Of a stretch of 13,299 nucleotides of DNA, positions 1-6,845 are shown one piece after another; positions within the stretch are counted from its first letter, which is position 1, and every line of letters begins with the position of its first letter. Below the pieces are notes generated by a model that had not been told where the DNA came from, did not search any database, and saw nothing but the letters and a program-made list of their open reading frames with translations. Position numbers and translations under genes: made by a program. Source of the stretch: DASSFZ01 sp036514635. Lineage in GTDB: Bacteria; Chloroflexota; Anaerolineae; Fen-1058. Location: contig DATBWU010000188.1 in assembly GCA_036514635.1 (NCBI GenBank), positions 1 through 13,299 on the forward strand, given 5' to 3'.

Positions 1-555
1 GAGCCACACCCCACTGAAAGCCCACATCCGCCACGCGCGCCGCCCGCTCGCAGTATGGGCGCGTCGCCGACTCGCCCCAACAGCGCGCCAAAAGAAGTAC
101 GCCGATAGCGCCGCGACCGGCACTTCCATGATCGTGTGCGAGATGATCCGCCCGAACGCGAGCGGCCAGAAGACGATGGCGAAGCCGGCCAGCGCCGACA
201 GCGCGACGATCGGCCCGAACAGACGGCGCGCCAGCGCCCAGACGACGCACATGCTGATCAGGCTGAGGGCCATCGCGGGCAGGCGCAGCGCGTAGACGGT
301 ATCGCCGAAGAGGCGAATGAACAACGCGGCGAAGTAATAGTGCAGACCCTCGCTGCCGGTATCTTCCGGGAAAAAGATCGCCCAGCGCCCGCCGGCGACC
401 GTCTCGGCGATATTGGTTTCGATCACTTCGTCGTTGTGCAGGCCGGGAGGGACGCGCGTCAAATCGATCGTCCGCAGCGCGAAGGCGAGCAGCAGCAGTG
501 CGATGACGGCGACCCATTCGGGGCGAGACACTTTCGACGAGGACTCTGGTCGCAT
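1..555 (-). CDS. ArnT/PMT-like (GT39-type) membrane glycosyltransferase, N-terminal part, runs off the left edge
   Basis: This is the 5' part of a leftward gene with 185 codons in the window and no stop before base 1. The translation starts MRPESSSKVSRPEW, then has one hydrophobic helix (about residues 14-30) followed by VPPGLHNDEVI, with Asp42 and Glu43 in the first outer loop. That acidic pair after the first helix is the signature of the ArnT/PMT branch of GT-C enzymes, which use polyprenyl-phosphate sugars on the outer membrane face. Further helices follow around residues 80-155, and the visible part ends in a basic loop and the next helix (WAFSGVWL). Paralogs in this window are about 685-726 residues long, so roughly three quarters of the protein is missing. 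The ATG at 555 aligns with the paralog N-termini; the frame stays open to 600, and a GTG at 570 is possible. No clear Shine-Dalgarno is seen. Unlike its paralogs, the loop before the last visible helix carries no simple repeat. Donor and acceptor are unknown. Confidence 0.85.
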   Translation of the reverse strand, partial: MRPESSSKVSRPEWVAVIALLLLAFALRTIDLTRVPPGLHNDEVIETNIAETVAGGRWAIFFPEDTGSEGLHYYFAALFIRLFGDTVYALRLPAMALSLISMCVVWALARRLFGPIVALSALAGFAIVFWPLAFGRIISHTIMEVPVAALSAYFFWRAVGASRRRAHTASGRRAWRMWAFSGVWL

Positions 556-612
556 AGGCGGTTCATTCACTATCAAGACGCGAAGGCAAAAGGTAACTGC
601 TCACGCGATGTC

Positions 613-724
613 GCCGGGAAGTGAACTTCCCGGCTCAGTCCATGAAAGTCGGCTGAAGCCGACTGGCGGATTAGCCGGGTTCACCCGGCTTCCAGCGTTT
701 TAGCCCGGAGGTTTAACTCCGGGC
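613..724. repeat. Array of four short hairpins (REP-like) in the intergenic gap
   Basis: Four perfect inverted repeats stand side by side between two leftward genes. H1 is 613-622 with 625-634. H2 is AGTCGGC-TGAA-GCCGACT (647-664). H3 is AGCCGGG-TTCA-CCCGGCT (673-690). H4 is GCCCGGAG-GTTTAA-CTCCGGGC (703-724). They are 12, 8 and 12 bases apart. H1 and H2 have a TGAA loop and H3 has its reverse complement TTCA, so H3 is probably inverted. The pattern resembles REP-type repeats, which in other bacteria are moved by single-strand transposases of the IS200/IS605 or RAYT type; no such transposase is present here. The array fills most of the 265-base gap between the stop at 821 and the start at 555, and as RNA it could stabilise or attenuate the operon transcript. 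The inverted repeats are seen directly; the origin and role are inferred. Confidence 0.8.
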
Positions 725-752
725 GATGGCCGGCCGAAGACTTGTGAACAGT

Positions 753-823
753 TGCCGTTGGGGTTTCACCTCAGAGGCAAGATGAGCCAAGATTACTTAG
801 TGTCTTGGTGACTTGGTGGTTCA
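753..823. repeat. Degenerate ACCAAG-family repeat that overlaps a stop codon
   Basis: Read on the minus strand, 823-797 gives TGAACCACCAAGTCACC followed by AAGACACTAA, the same ACCACCAAG core found at the outer ends of the two large palindromes at 11908-12026 and 13026-13149. The other arm (about 757-790) pairs only poorly. The TGA stop of the 726-residue glycosyltransferase (823-821) is the first codon of this repeat, so the gene may have gained its present end from the element. The match is partial and family membership is tentative. Confidence 0.35.
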
Positions 824-3001
824 TTCCACGCTCAGCACGCCCAGTACGATGACATCGACAGGTCGGTCGCCAACCGTGGCGATGAGGCGTGCGCCAATGT
901 CGGGATGATATGCGCCGATTGAAATGCGATACGGGCTGGCCAGCGCATCGGGCGGAATGGACAGCCGATGCCGCTGCACAAAAACGTCGCCAGGGCCCGA
1001 CTGCGCGATCGCCACGTCGAGGCTGTCGGCCTGGGCGACGATGCTTCCGTCGGGCGCGGTCACGTGGACGAACAACTTCAGCGGCGGCGCGACCGGCGCG
1101 GTGATTTCCCAGAACGTGTCGAAGTCGAATGTCTCGCCTACTTTCACGGTGAGCCGATCCATCTGCTGTCCCAGGAAACGCAGCCCTTCAAAATCGATCG
1201 GCGGCTGGATCGGTTCCAGTCCATTCGATGGACGCGCCGCGTCAAAACTCTCCGCGCCAAGATAGACGGGCTGCGACGGCGGTGTTGCCAGGTTGTCGCG
1301 GAATACGTAGTCCACCGGCAGTTGATGCAGCGTGAAGATCACGTTGCCGGAATCGGCCCAGCGCGGTTGAGCGATTCGGACGGCGTCCGCCAGATAGCGC
1401 GACCACAGATCGGCGTCGCAGGGGAAGAAGTCCGGCGAAAGATACCGCGCGCCCGATCCACCGCCGGGATACAGAATCGCGCTGCGGCAGTCGAACCACT
1501 TCACCTTGATGCCGGGCCGCATGCCGAGCAAGTCGAACGTCTGCGGATCAAAATCGTTGATGCTCAGACCCGACGCGGCCACCGGCGCAGATGACGGATC
1601 GGCATTCAGCGCGCGCACGGCCTGCGTCCACGTCGCCTGATACCAAAAACGCACGTAATCGCCGCGCGGCCAGTCAAAGAAATAGTCTCGCGCGGTGAGC
1701 ACGGCGTTGAAAGCAAGGACGAGGGCGAAGACGAGTGAACAGTGAGCAGTGAACAGTGATAAGTGATCAGTGAACAGTGAACAGTGAGCAGTGAGCAGTG
1801 ATAACTGTCGACTGATAAACTGGCTTACTTCGAGCATCGCAATGCCGCATAGGATGAACGGGATCGGCCAGACGGCTATCGTGCGGACGAAGTTCGGCGA
1901 GAAGGGTGTGACCATCGCCGGGACGAGGCCGATTATCAGCCAGATCAACATCAGTGCGTAAGCGGGCTGCCGCCAGCGCCGCAGGCACAGAATCAAGCCG
2001 ATGGTGAACAACACTGCGCCGATCGGTTCGGGGAAAACCGGCCGGCCGCCGGCGTTGTAGATCGGCACGTGATCGCCTGCGATCGTGAACATGCCCAGCG
2101 TGTTGAGCGTGGACAGAACGACTTCGCCCGGATCGCCCTCGGCGAGTTTGTTCAACGGCCCGCTCAATTCGGCGATCCGCGCTTCCGCACCGGGGTTGAT
2201 CGCCGTGAGATAGACTACGAGGGGAGCAGTGACGAAAGCAGCGACGGCGAAAAAGACGATCAGGCCGCGCCGGGTGCGCCTGAACAGATCGCGGTGAAAC
2301 ACTGCGACGTAAAACGTAACGAGTAAGAAGATGACGGGGAAGACGCGGCTGGCCTGGTAGGTGTAGATGGACAGGCCGAGGAAGACACCGGAAGGGATGA
2401 AGGGTGAGGGATGAAGGATGAGGGATGAGGGATGAAGTTGGAGGTTGGAAGAGAGGCGCAGGGCTTTCCATAGGAAGTACGCGGTGAGGGTCGTCAGCAG
2501 CGGCAGGAGGATGCCGCGCAGGCCGACGCGCGAGAAGAAGATCGGCCACAGCGTGACGGCCATCCACGCCATCGCCCCAATCGCAACGGCCGGCGAGAAT
2601 AGCCGGCGCGCGAAACGATACGCGGCTGCCAGGCCGAGGATGGCAATGAAGGCGGAAGTCAGCCGTAAGACAAAGGCGCTCGGGCCGAGCGCGGCGAACA
2701 TGCCAGCCAGCAGGTAGTGATACAGCGGCTCGTGGCCGTAACCGGGCGTGAAGTAGATCGCCAGGTGGCCGCGCAGGATGTCTTTGGCGACCTGGCCGAT
2801 GATCACTTCGTCGTGATGCAGACCGGGCGGCACGTCGTTCAGCGCCAGCAGGCGGAACGCCGCCGCAACCAATAACACGCCGATGACGGCAGGCCATTCC
2901 CAATTGGGTTTCACCGCCGAGGGCGCAGAGGACGCAGAGAAAGATTGAGATTCGCTCTGCGCTCTCTGCGTGCTCTGCGGTGAACTCTGTCCCCGAGTCA
3001 C
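821..3001 (-). CDS. ArnT/PMT-like (GT39-type) membrane glycosyltransferase with C-terminal outer domain, 726 aa
   Basis: Polytopic GT-C enzyme expected to transfer a sugar from a lipid-phosphate carrier on the outer membrane face. After the first helix (about residues 37-54) it has VPPGLHHDEVI with Asp64-Glu65, then HEPLYHYL; these match the 685-residue paralog encoded upstream. Hydrophobic helices continue to about residue 440. The outer C-terminal part holds a mixed domain (VRFWYQATWTQAVRAL, then SGLSINDFDP) and a final beta-rich module (LKLFVHVTAPDGSIVAQAD ... YRISIGAY). Repeats are built into the reading frame: a palindrome makes residues 6-31, ATGAGGG heptamers make about 189-203, and CAGTGAA heptamers make about 400-423. 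The first 35 residues, rich in Ser and Gln, are therefore probably not conserved. The GTG start at 3001 overlaps the upstream TGA (GTGA) and has GAGG 5 nt before it, which fits translational coupling. Substrate is unknown. Confidence 0.88.
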   Translation of the reverse strand: MTRGQSSPQSTQRAQSESQSFSASSAPSAVKPNWEWPAVIGVLLVAAAFRLLALNDVPPGLHHDEVIIGQVAKDILRGHLAIYFTPGYGHEPLYHYLLAGMFAALGPSAFVLRLTSAFIAILGLAAAYRFARRLFSPAVAIGAMAWMAVTLWPIFFSRVGLRGILLPLLTTLTAYFLWKALRLSSNLQLHPSSLILHPSPFIPSGVFLGLSIYTYQASRVFPVIFLLVTFYVAVFHRDLFRRTRRGLIVFFAVAAFVTAPLVVYLTAINPGAEARIAELSGPLNKLAEGDPGEVVLSTLNTLGMFTIAGDHVPIYNAGGRPVFPEPIGAVLFTIGLILCLRRWRQPAYALMLIWLIIGLVPAMVTPFSPNFVRTIAVWPIPFILCGIAMLEVSQFISRQLSLLTAHCSLFTDHLSLFTAHCSLVFALVLAFNAVLTARDYFFDWPRGDYVRFWYQATWTQAVRALNADPSSAPVAASGLSINDFDPQTFDLLGMRPGIKVKWFDCRSAILYPGGGSGARYLSPDFFPCDADLWSRYLADAVRIAQPRWADSGNVIFTLHQLPVDYVFRDNLATPPSQPVYLGAESFDAARPSNGLEPIQPPIDFEGLRFLGQQMDRLTVKVGETFDFDTFWEITAPVAPPLKLFVHVTAPDGSIVAQADSLDVAIAQSGPGDVFVQRHRLSIPPDALASPYRISIGAYHPDIGARLIATVGDRPVDVIVLGVLSVE
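1734..1803. repeat. Heptanucleotide array AGTGAAC-like, 10 imperfect units, inside a CDS
   Basis: Ten consecutive 7-base units of the form AGTGANC/AGTGATA run without interruption. Read in the gene direction they encode LLTAHCSLFTDHLSLFTAHC, inserted between the last two predicted membrane helices of the 726-residue protein. On the opposite strand the same repeat would create a TGA every 21 bases, so only this orientation keeps the gene open. It resembles the heptanucleotide STRR repeats known from filamentous cyanobacteria. Confidence 0.9.
2394..2435. repeat. Heptanucleotide array GGGATGA-like, 6 units, inside a CDS
   Basis: Six contiguous units (GGGATGA, AGGGTGA, GGGATGA, AGGATGA, GGGATGA, GGGATGA) encode LHPSSLILHPSPFIP in the 726-residue glycosyltransferase, just before the helix that begins SGVFLGLSIYTY. 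The 685-residue paralog carries a shorter array of the same family at the equivalent position (6295-6322). Confidence 0.88.
2910..2984. repeat. Palindromic CGCAGAG-type element inside a CDS N-terminus
   Basis: The 30-base arms 2910-2939 and 2955-2984 are inverted repeats that match at 25 of 30 positions, with a 15-base loop. Each arm is itself built from CGCAGAG/CGCAGAGNA steps. The element encodes about residues 6-31 of the 726-residue protein, ahead of the first membrane helix. A related palindrome lies at 5645-5716 inside another gene. Confidence 0.85.
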
Positions 3002-4770
3002 GGCGTCCTCGTCTTGTAAATCACCAGCGGCCCTTCTTCGCCGACCCGCTCCAACGCCGATTGCCGATCGAGCAGATTGCCGAAGGCCTGCACGCGGCCC
3101 GGCTCTAGCAGGTCGCGATGCAAAATCACGTAGCCGATCTTCCAGTCGCGGATCAATTGCGCCAGTCGCGCATCGACTTCGGCTTGTTCGGGCAGCGCAT
3201 GGGATAGCGTCAATGCGCCGATGAGCGGATCGAAGAAGAAGAAATCGGTTATCTCGCCTGGCAAGCGCGAGAGGTAGCCGGACGGGATGGGATGCCGGTG
3301 AATCGGCTGGTAGTATTGCAGATATTCGCCTCGGCCCACGATCGCAAATCCGGTGCGCACACCGATCGGGACTTCTAACAGCGTGAAGTCGCCCGGCTCA
3401 TCGGCGATGGTGTGATAGGCTTGATAGTCGGGCATGAGCGTGATCGGGAAGGGCTGCCAGAGACGGTAGTCGAGGATGAACAACGACGAGAGAGCGATGA
3501 CGAACGACCAACGACGAATGCGATCGAAGTTGAATCGCACGAAGACGTGGTCGAGCGTGAGTGCGACGAGCATCGCCAGCGCCAGCACGCCCGGCGTGGC
3601 GAAACGCATCGGCGTGCGGTATTGATTGCCGAGCGCAGCGTGTACTAACGTGTAGGGCAACGGGATTCGGGTCGAGCCGATGTCGAGATACGGGCCGAGC
3701 GCGAGCACGAAGCACGCCAGCGCGATGCCCAACCACAGCCAGCGCCGGCCATCGCGCCGGATGAAGGGGATCGAGATTAGCGCCAGCACGGGCAATGCGA
3801 CGCCGATCGAGAAGTCGCCGTTCTCGCCCGGCGCGAGGAAATTCTGCGCGGGGAAGGCGAAGTACGCCGCGTGCTGCAAGTCTGCCGCCGGATAGTTCAG
3901 GCGGCCCGCCTCGAGCAGCTGCGGCAGCGGGGCAAAGAGTGCGGGCACGACGAACGCGACACCGGAAAGAAGGATTAACCACGGAGACACAGAGGCACGG
4001 AGGCTTCTCCCTTTCTCCGTGTCTCCGTGCCTCCGTGGTTCAATAAGTCCGGTATACAAGGCGTATGGCGCAAGCAACAGGATTGCCCACATCGTCTGCT
4101 GAAAATCGGTCAGCCATGATAGATACAGGCACGATCCTAAGATGATCGCCCACGTCCAGCGGCGCGAGGCGACGACCTGATCCCACGCCAGCAGGATCAA
4201 TGGCAACCAGAAGATCGAGAGCTTGTCGAGATGGCCGACCGACGCGCGGTGCAGCATCGCCGGGGTGAAGGCGAAGATCAATCCGGCCAGCCAGGCGACG
4301 ATCGCATGTCGAACGTGTCGCCGCGCGAAGAGGTACATCAGCGATGCGGCGGCCACGAAGTCGAATACGATGATGCCGTTGAAGGTCGGGATCAGCCCGA
4401 ACACCGCCTGGAACGGCGCGCTGACGAAACCCCACAACAACACCAGTGTGTGTCCGGCCAGCGGCGAAGTGAACGGGTACACAACATAGTCGGTGTATAA
4501 AGGACTGACGCCCGAATCGAAGACCGCGTGCCGCACCCACCACAAGTCCCACAAGAAGATGTCGAACTCGGACGACTGAATCTGATCGGACGGCTGCATC
4601 ACGAGCGTGCCGGGCACGGCCGTGGTGAAGTTGGCGACGAGCGCGTTGAGCGCGACGAGCGTGAGAAGCAAATACAGCAGGAGGCGAGAAGCAGGAGGCA
4701 AGAGGCGAGAAGCAGGAAGCAAGAGGCGGGAGGCAGGAGGCAAGGTGAAGCGGCGGGCGCGTGCGATCAC
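2998..4770 (-). CDS. Polytopic GT-C-like membrane protein, family not recognised, 590 aa
   Basis: About ten or more hydrophobic helices, with an acidic stretch after the first one (SDQIQSSEFDIFLWDLWW) that may play the role of the GT-C acidic motif; DLWWVRHAVF and PFTSPLAGHTL follow. The C-terminal quarter is a globular outer part ending LERVGEEGPLVIYKTRTP; it lacks the beta-sandwich module of its neighbours. I recognise the general GT-C layout but no named family, so transferase activity is inferred from architecture and operon context. The open frame extends up to 5118, but that extension is Arg-rich and lies over the upstream gene in another frame. The GTG at 4770 overlaps the upstream TGA (GTGA) with GAGGTG 5 nt before it, and is taken as the true start. 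Repeats inside: AGGAGGC heptamers encode residues 8-31 (PPASRLLLPASRLLPPASRL), an AACCACGG palindrome residues 244-265, and a short heptamer run near 417-424. Confidence 0.78.
   Translation of the reverse strand: MIARARRFTLPPASRLLLPASRLLPPASRLLLYLLLTLVALNALVANFTTAVPGTLVMQPSDQIQSSEFDIFLWDLWWVRHAVFDSGVSPLYTDYVVYPFTSPLAGHTLVLLWGFVSAPFQAVFGLIPTFNGIIVFDFVAAASLMYLFARRHVRHAIVAWLAGLIFAFTPAMLHRASVGHLDKLSIFWLPLILLAWDQVVASRRWTWAIILGSCLYLSWLTDFQQTMWAILLLAPYALYTGLIEPRRHGDTEKGRSLRASVSPWLILLSGVAFVVPALFAPLPQLLEAGRLNYPAADLQHAAYFAFPAQNFLAPGENGDFSIGVALPVLALISIPFIRRDGRRWLWLGIALACFVLALGPYLDIGSTRIPLPYTLVHAALGNQYRTPMRFATPGVLALAMLVALTLDHVFVRFNFDRIRRWSFVIALSSLFILDYRLWQPFPITLMPDYQAYHTIADEPGDFTLLEVPIGVRTGFAIVGRGEYLQYYQPIHRHPIPSGYLSRLPGEITDFFFFDPLIGALTLSHALPEQAEVDARLAQLIRDWKIGYVILHRDLLEPGRVQAFGNLLDRQSALERVGEEGPLVIYKTRTP
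3007..3010 (-). promoter_or_regulatory. Ribosome binding site that fixes the GTG start at 3001
   Basis: On the minus strand GAGG lies 5 nt before the GTG at 3001, inside the last codons of the upstream gene. Together with the GTGA overlap it supports coupled re-initiation at this start. Confidence 0.6.
3500..3520. repeat. Short heptanucleotide run ACGAACG-like, 3 units, inside a CDS
   Basis: Units ACGAACG, ACCAACG and ACGAATG follow each other; looser copies precede them from about 3480. They encode part of SFVIALSSLFILDY in the 590-residue protein, close to or inside a membrane helix. It is short and could be chance, but the period of 7 matches the other arrays here. Confidence 0.5.
3977..4040. 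repeat. Palindromic AACCACGGAG-type element inside a CDS
   Basis: Arms 3977-4002 and 4015-4040 are inverted repeats that match at 23 of 26 positions around a 12-base loop. In frame it encodes EPRRHGDTEKGRSLRASVSP of the 590-residue protein, a charged loop between two hydrophobic helices (ALYTGLI and WLILLSGVAFVV). The frame is preserved across the element. Confidence 0.88.
4678..4747. repeat. Heptanucleotide array CAGGAGG-like, about 10 units, at a CDS N-terminus
   Basis: Nine units of the form CRRGARG plus a decayed tenth follow one another (CAGGAGG, CGAGAAG, CAGGAGG, CAAGAGG and so on). In the gene direction they encode PPASRLLLPASRLLPPASRL, placed between the start codon and the first membrane helix (YLLLTLVALNALVA) of the 590-residue protein. 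Confidence 0.9.
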
Positions 4771-6824
4771 GGCCGCACCTCGATCTGGCCTAGCGGCACC
4801 CGATCGCCGATCGGCCTCCCCATCGCATCCTGGGCGATCCAGCGCGCGCCGTCTTGACGTGTGTAAACGCCCATTTGCAGCGTGTACTCGCCGGGCGGCA
4901 AATCGGCAATCGAGATGCGGTGAACCTGGACGAACTCGTCGCCGGTATGCCAGGTGTGGCGCGGGAAGCCGAGCCGATCGTCCTGCGCCGCGATTTGGCC
5001 GGTCACGTCGAGCAGGTGCGCGAAGATCGCCGTCGACGAGGGCTGCCACTCGCCCGTCACGCGCCAGGCGGTGAGCAGGACGAGAGTCGATTCGGCGCGC
5101 GACACGGATGCCGGCCACTCGTCGCCGAGCAGCGACACGTTGCCGTCGAACGAGACGGGCAGCGACACGGCTGTGCTATTGGAGATGTGCGCGCTGCCGC
5201 TCCAACCTTTGAGCGTCGATCGGAACGCGGCCGCATCAAGCGCATACACTGCGAAGTCGTTCGTGTGCGTGATAGGGCGAAGCGTGGCGGCGAAGCGCGC
5301 GGCGAGGCTTTCGTCGAGCGGGGTGAAGACCGGCAGCGCGATACGCTGATCCGCCGCGCCCGCTACGGCGACCAGCGCACTGCGCGCGTCGAACCAGCGG
5401 AGCGACAGGTCGCGGCGATGGAGCGCCTGCTCGAAGATGTACGGATCGGCATCTTCGACGAAGTAGCCGGAAATGGCGACCGGCGTCGTCTCGGTCGAGG
5501 CATCCAGCGCGCGGGCGATCGCCGTGTGCGCCGCCGAATACTGAAAGCGCACGTCGGGATCAACACCCCACACGTCGAAGTAGTCGTGCTGAGTTGTGAT
5601 GGCGGTTTGGCCGAGCGAGATCGTCGCGACTACGGCGAGCAGAATTAACCGCAGAGCACGCGGAGAACGCAGAGAGGAAGAAATTTCTCTGCGTTCTTTG
5701 CGCTCTTTGCGGTTAAATAAATCTGCAAGCGCCACGGTGCCGATCGCAGGCAGGACTGATACCGGCGTTTGCGAGGCGATGGCGCGGTAGAAGAACGGCG
5801 CGGGCGCGGTGACCAGGTTCGGCAGCAGCGTGACGATCAACCAGATGAGGATGAATGCGTAAGCAGGCTGTCGCCAGCGCACCAGGCACACGATCAAGCC
5901 CATGTAAAACAGGGCGGCTCCCAATCCGACAAACAAGGGCCGGCCCGGGATGTTGTAGATCGGCTGAGGGTCGCCGCCGCCTTCGACGGTGAACATCTTC
6001 AATGTCGCCGTGGCCGTCTCGAGGATGGGAGCCGCACCGCCGTTCAACAGTGCGCGGATCGGCTCGGTCTGGAAGGCGCGATCGGTCTCTGCGCCGGGAT
6101 GAGTCGCCAGGAAAATGCCCAGCGGCAGGCTCACGCTGATCGCCACAAAGAAAAAGACGGCGAAGCCTTTCCACAAAGACCGAACGAGGGCGCGGTGAGC
6201 GAAGAACAGATAGATCACGAACACCAGATAGATCACCGGCACGACGCGGCTGGGTTGGTAGGTGTAGAGGGTGAGGCCGAGGAGAAGACCGGGAAGGATG
6301 AAGGATGAGGGATGAAGGCTGAAGTCGGCGCGGCGTGAATTGCTCCACGCGTGCCAGAAGGCCAGCGCCGTTAAAGTCGCCAGCGTGGTCAGCGTGATGT
6401 TGCGCAGGCCGGCCCGCGAGGTGGAGACAGTCCAGAACAACACGGCAATCCACGCCGCGCCGATCAGCGCCGCCGGCACGCCGAACAAGTGTCGAAACAG
6501 GAAATACGCAGCCAGCAATTGGATCAGCCCCAGCAGGCCGGAGACCCATCGCAGCGCCGAAGCCGGATCGGGCACGCCGTTGAGCGTGAAAGCGACCAGG
6601 TAATGATACAGCGGCTCGCGGCCCCAGCCCTCTTCGAAATAGATTGGCCATCGGCCCGATCGAATTTCCTGCGCCAGGTGCGCGTCGATCGCCTCGTCGT
6701 AGTGCAGGCCGGGCGGAACCTGCCCGAACTGCGCGAAGCGAAAAACGATCGCGATCGTGCTGATCGCGATCAGCAGAACCCACTCGGGGGAGCGAGGCAG
6801 GCGGGTGTGCGAGAGAACGGTCAT
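4767..6824 (-). CDS. ArnT/PMT-like (GT39-type) membrane glycosyltransferase with C-terminal outer domain, 685 aa
   Basis: A GT-C enzyme with the same plan as the 726-residue paralog. The first helix (residues 15-33) is followed by VPPGLHYDEAIDAH with Asp43-Glu44 and then GREPLYHYL; such acidic residues in the first outer loop are the catalytic candidates in the ArnT/PMT group. About twelve or thirteen helices run to residue 410. The outer part begins VRFQYSAAHTAIARAL, and ends with the shared beta-rich module (IFAHLLDVTGQIAAQDDRL ... YTLQMGVYTRQDGARW). Two insertions are repeat-derived: residues 168-177 from ATGAAGG heptamers and residues 370-394 from a CGCAGAG palindrome. It lies 21 bases after the DUF2723 gene and overlaps the next gene by 4 bases, so it is co-transcribed with both. 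The ATG at 6824 has no Shine-Dalgarno but has CATAAT exactly 7 nt upstream, which could allow leaderless initiation. The sugar and acceptor are unknown. Confidence 0.9.
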   Translation of the reverse strand: MTVLSHTRLPRSPEWVLLIAISTIAIVFRFAQFGQVPPGLHYDEAIDAHLAQEIRSGRWPIYFEEGWGREPLYHYLVAFTLNGVPDPASALRWVSGLLGLIQLLAAYFLFRHLFGVPAALIGAAWIAVLFWTVSTSRAGLRNITLTTLATLTALAFWHAWSNSRRADFSLHPSSFILPGLLLGLTLYTYQPSRVVPVIYLVFVIYLFFAHRALVRSLWKGFAVFFFVAISVSLPLGIFLATHPGAETDRAFQTEPIRALLNGGAAPILETATATLKMFTVEGGGDPQPIYNIPGRPLFVGLGAALFYMGLIVCLVRWRQPAYAFILIWLIVTLLPNLVTAPAPFFYRAIASQTPVSVLPAIGTVALADLFNRKERKERREISSSLRSPRALRLILLAVVATISLGQTAITTQHDYFDVWGVDPDVRFQYSAAHTAIARALDASTETTPVAISGYFVEDADPYIFEQALHRRDLSLRWFDARSALVAVAGAADQRIALPVFTPLDESLAARFAATLRPITHTNDFAVYALDAAAFRSTLKGWSGSAHISNSTAVSLPVSFDGNVSLLGDEWPASVSRAESTLVLLTAWRVTGEWQPSSTAIFAHLLDVTGQIAAQDDRLGFPRHTWHTGDEFVQVHRISIADLPPGEYTLQMGVYTRQDGARWIAQDAMGRPIGDRVPLGQIEVRP
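4776..4781 (-). promoter_or_regulatory. Ribosome binding site that fixes the GTG start at 4770
   Basis: GAGGTG on the minus strand ends 5 nt before the GTG at 4770, inside the last codons of the upstream glycosyltransferase gene. It decides against the much longer frame that opens at 5118. Confidence 0.65.
5645..5716. repeat. Palindromic CGCAGAG-type element inside a CDS
   Basis: Arms 5645-5675 and 5686-5716 are inverted repeats that match at 26 of 31 positions; both ends are TTAACCGC/GCGGTTAA. It encodes residues 370-394 (FNRKERKERREISSSLRSPR), a highly charged loop between the last two predicted membrane helices of the 685-residue protein. It belongs to the same family as the element at 2910-2984. 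Confidence 0.9.
6295..6322. repeat. Heptanucleotide array AGGATGA-like, 4 units, inside a CDS
   Basis: Units AGGATGA, AGGATGA, GGGATGA and AGGCTGA encode SLHPSSFI, placed just before the helix LPGLLLGLTLYTYQPSR of the 685-residue glycosyltransferase. The 726-residue paralog has six units of this family at the matching site. Confidence 0.8.
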
Positions 6825-6831
6825 GAAAGCG

Positions 6832-6837
6832 ATTATG
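6832..6837 (-). promoter_or_regulatory. Possible -10 box for a leaderless transcript starting at 6824
   Basis: CATAAT on the minus strand is followed by exactly 7 nt (CGCTTTC) and then the ATG, so a transcript would begin at or next to the A of the start codon. No good -35 hexamer is seen. The same -10 to ATG spacing occurs in front of the first gene of the operon (8470-8475). Confidence 0.3.
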
Positions 6838-6845
6838 GGAAGGAG

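Noticed and set aside
136..624. Rightward open frame of 162 codons
   Set aside because: It is the antisense reading of the ArnT-like gene on the minus strand, rich in Arg, Asp and Gln, as expected for GC-rich shadow frames.
740..823. Possible tRNA or intrinsic terminator after the 821 stop
   Set aside because: No cloverleaf or T-loop motif (GGTTCGAATCC type) and no stem followed by a run of T is found; the stretch fits a decayed ACCAAG repeat better.
4771..5118. Upstream extension of the 590-residue gene to 5118
   Set aside because: It overlaps 350 bases of the upstream gene, is Arg-rich, and a GTG with a good ribosome site sits at the GTGA overlap at 4770.
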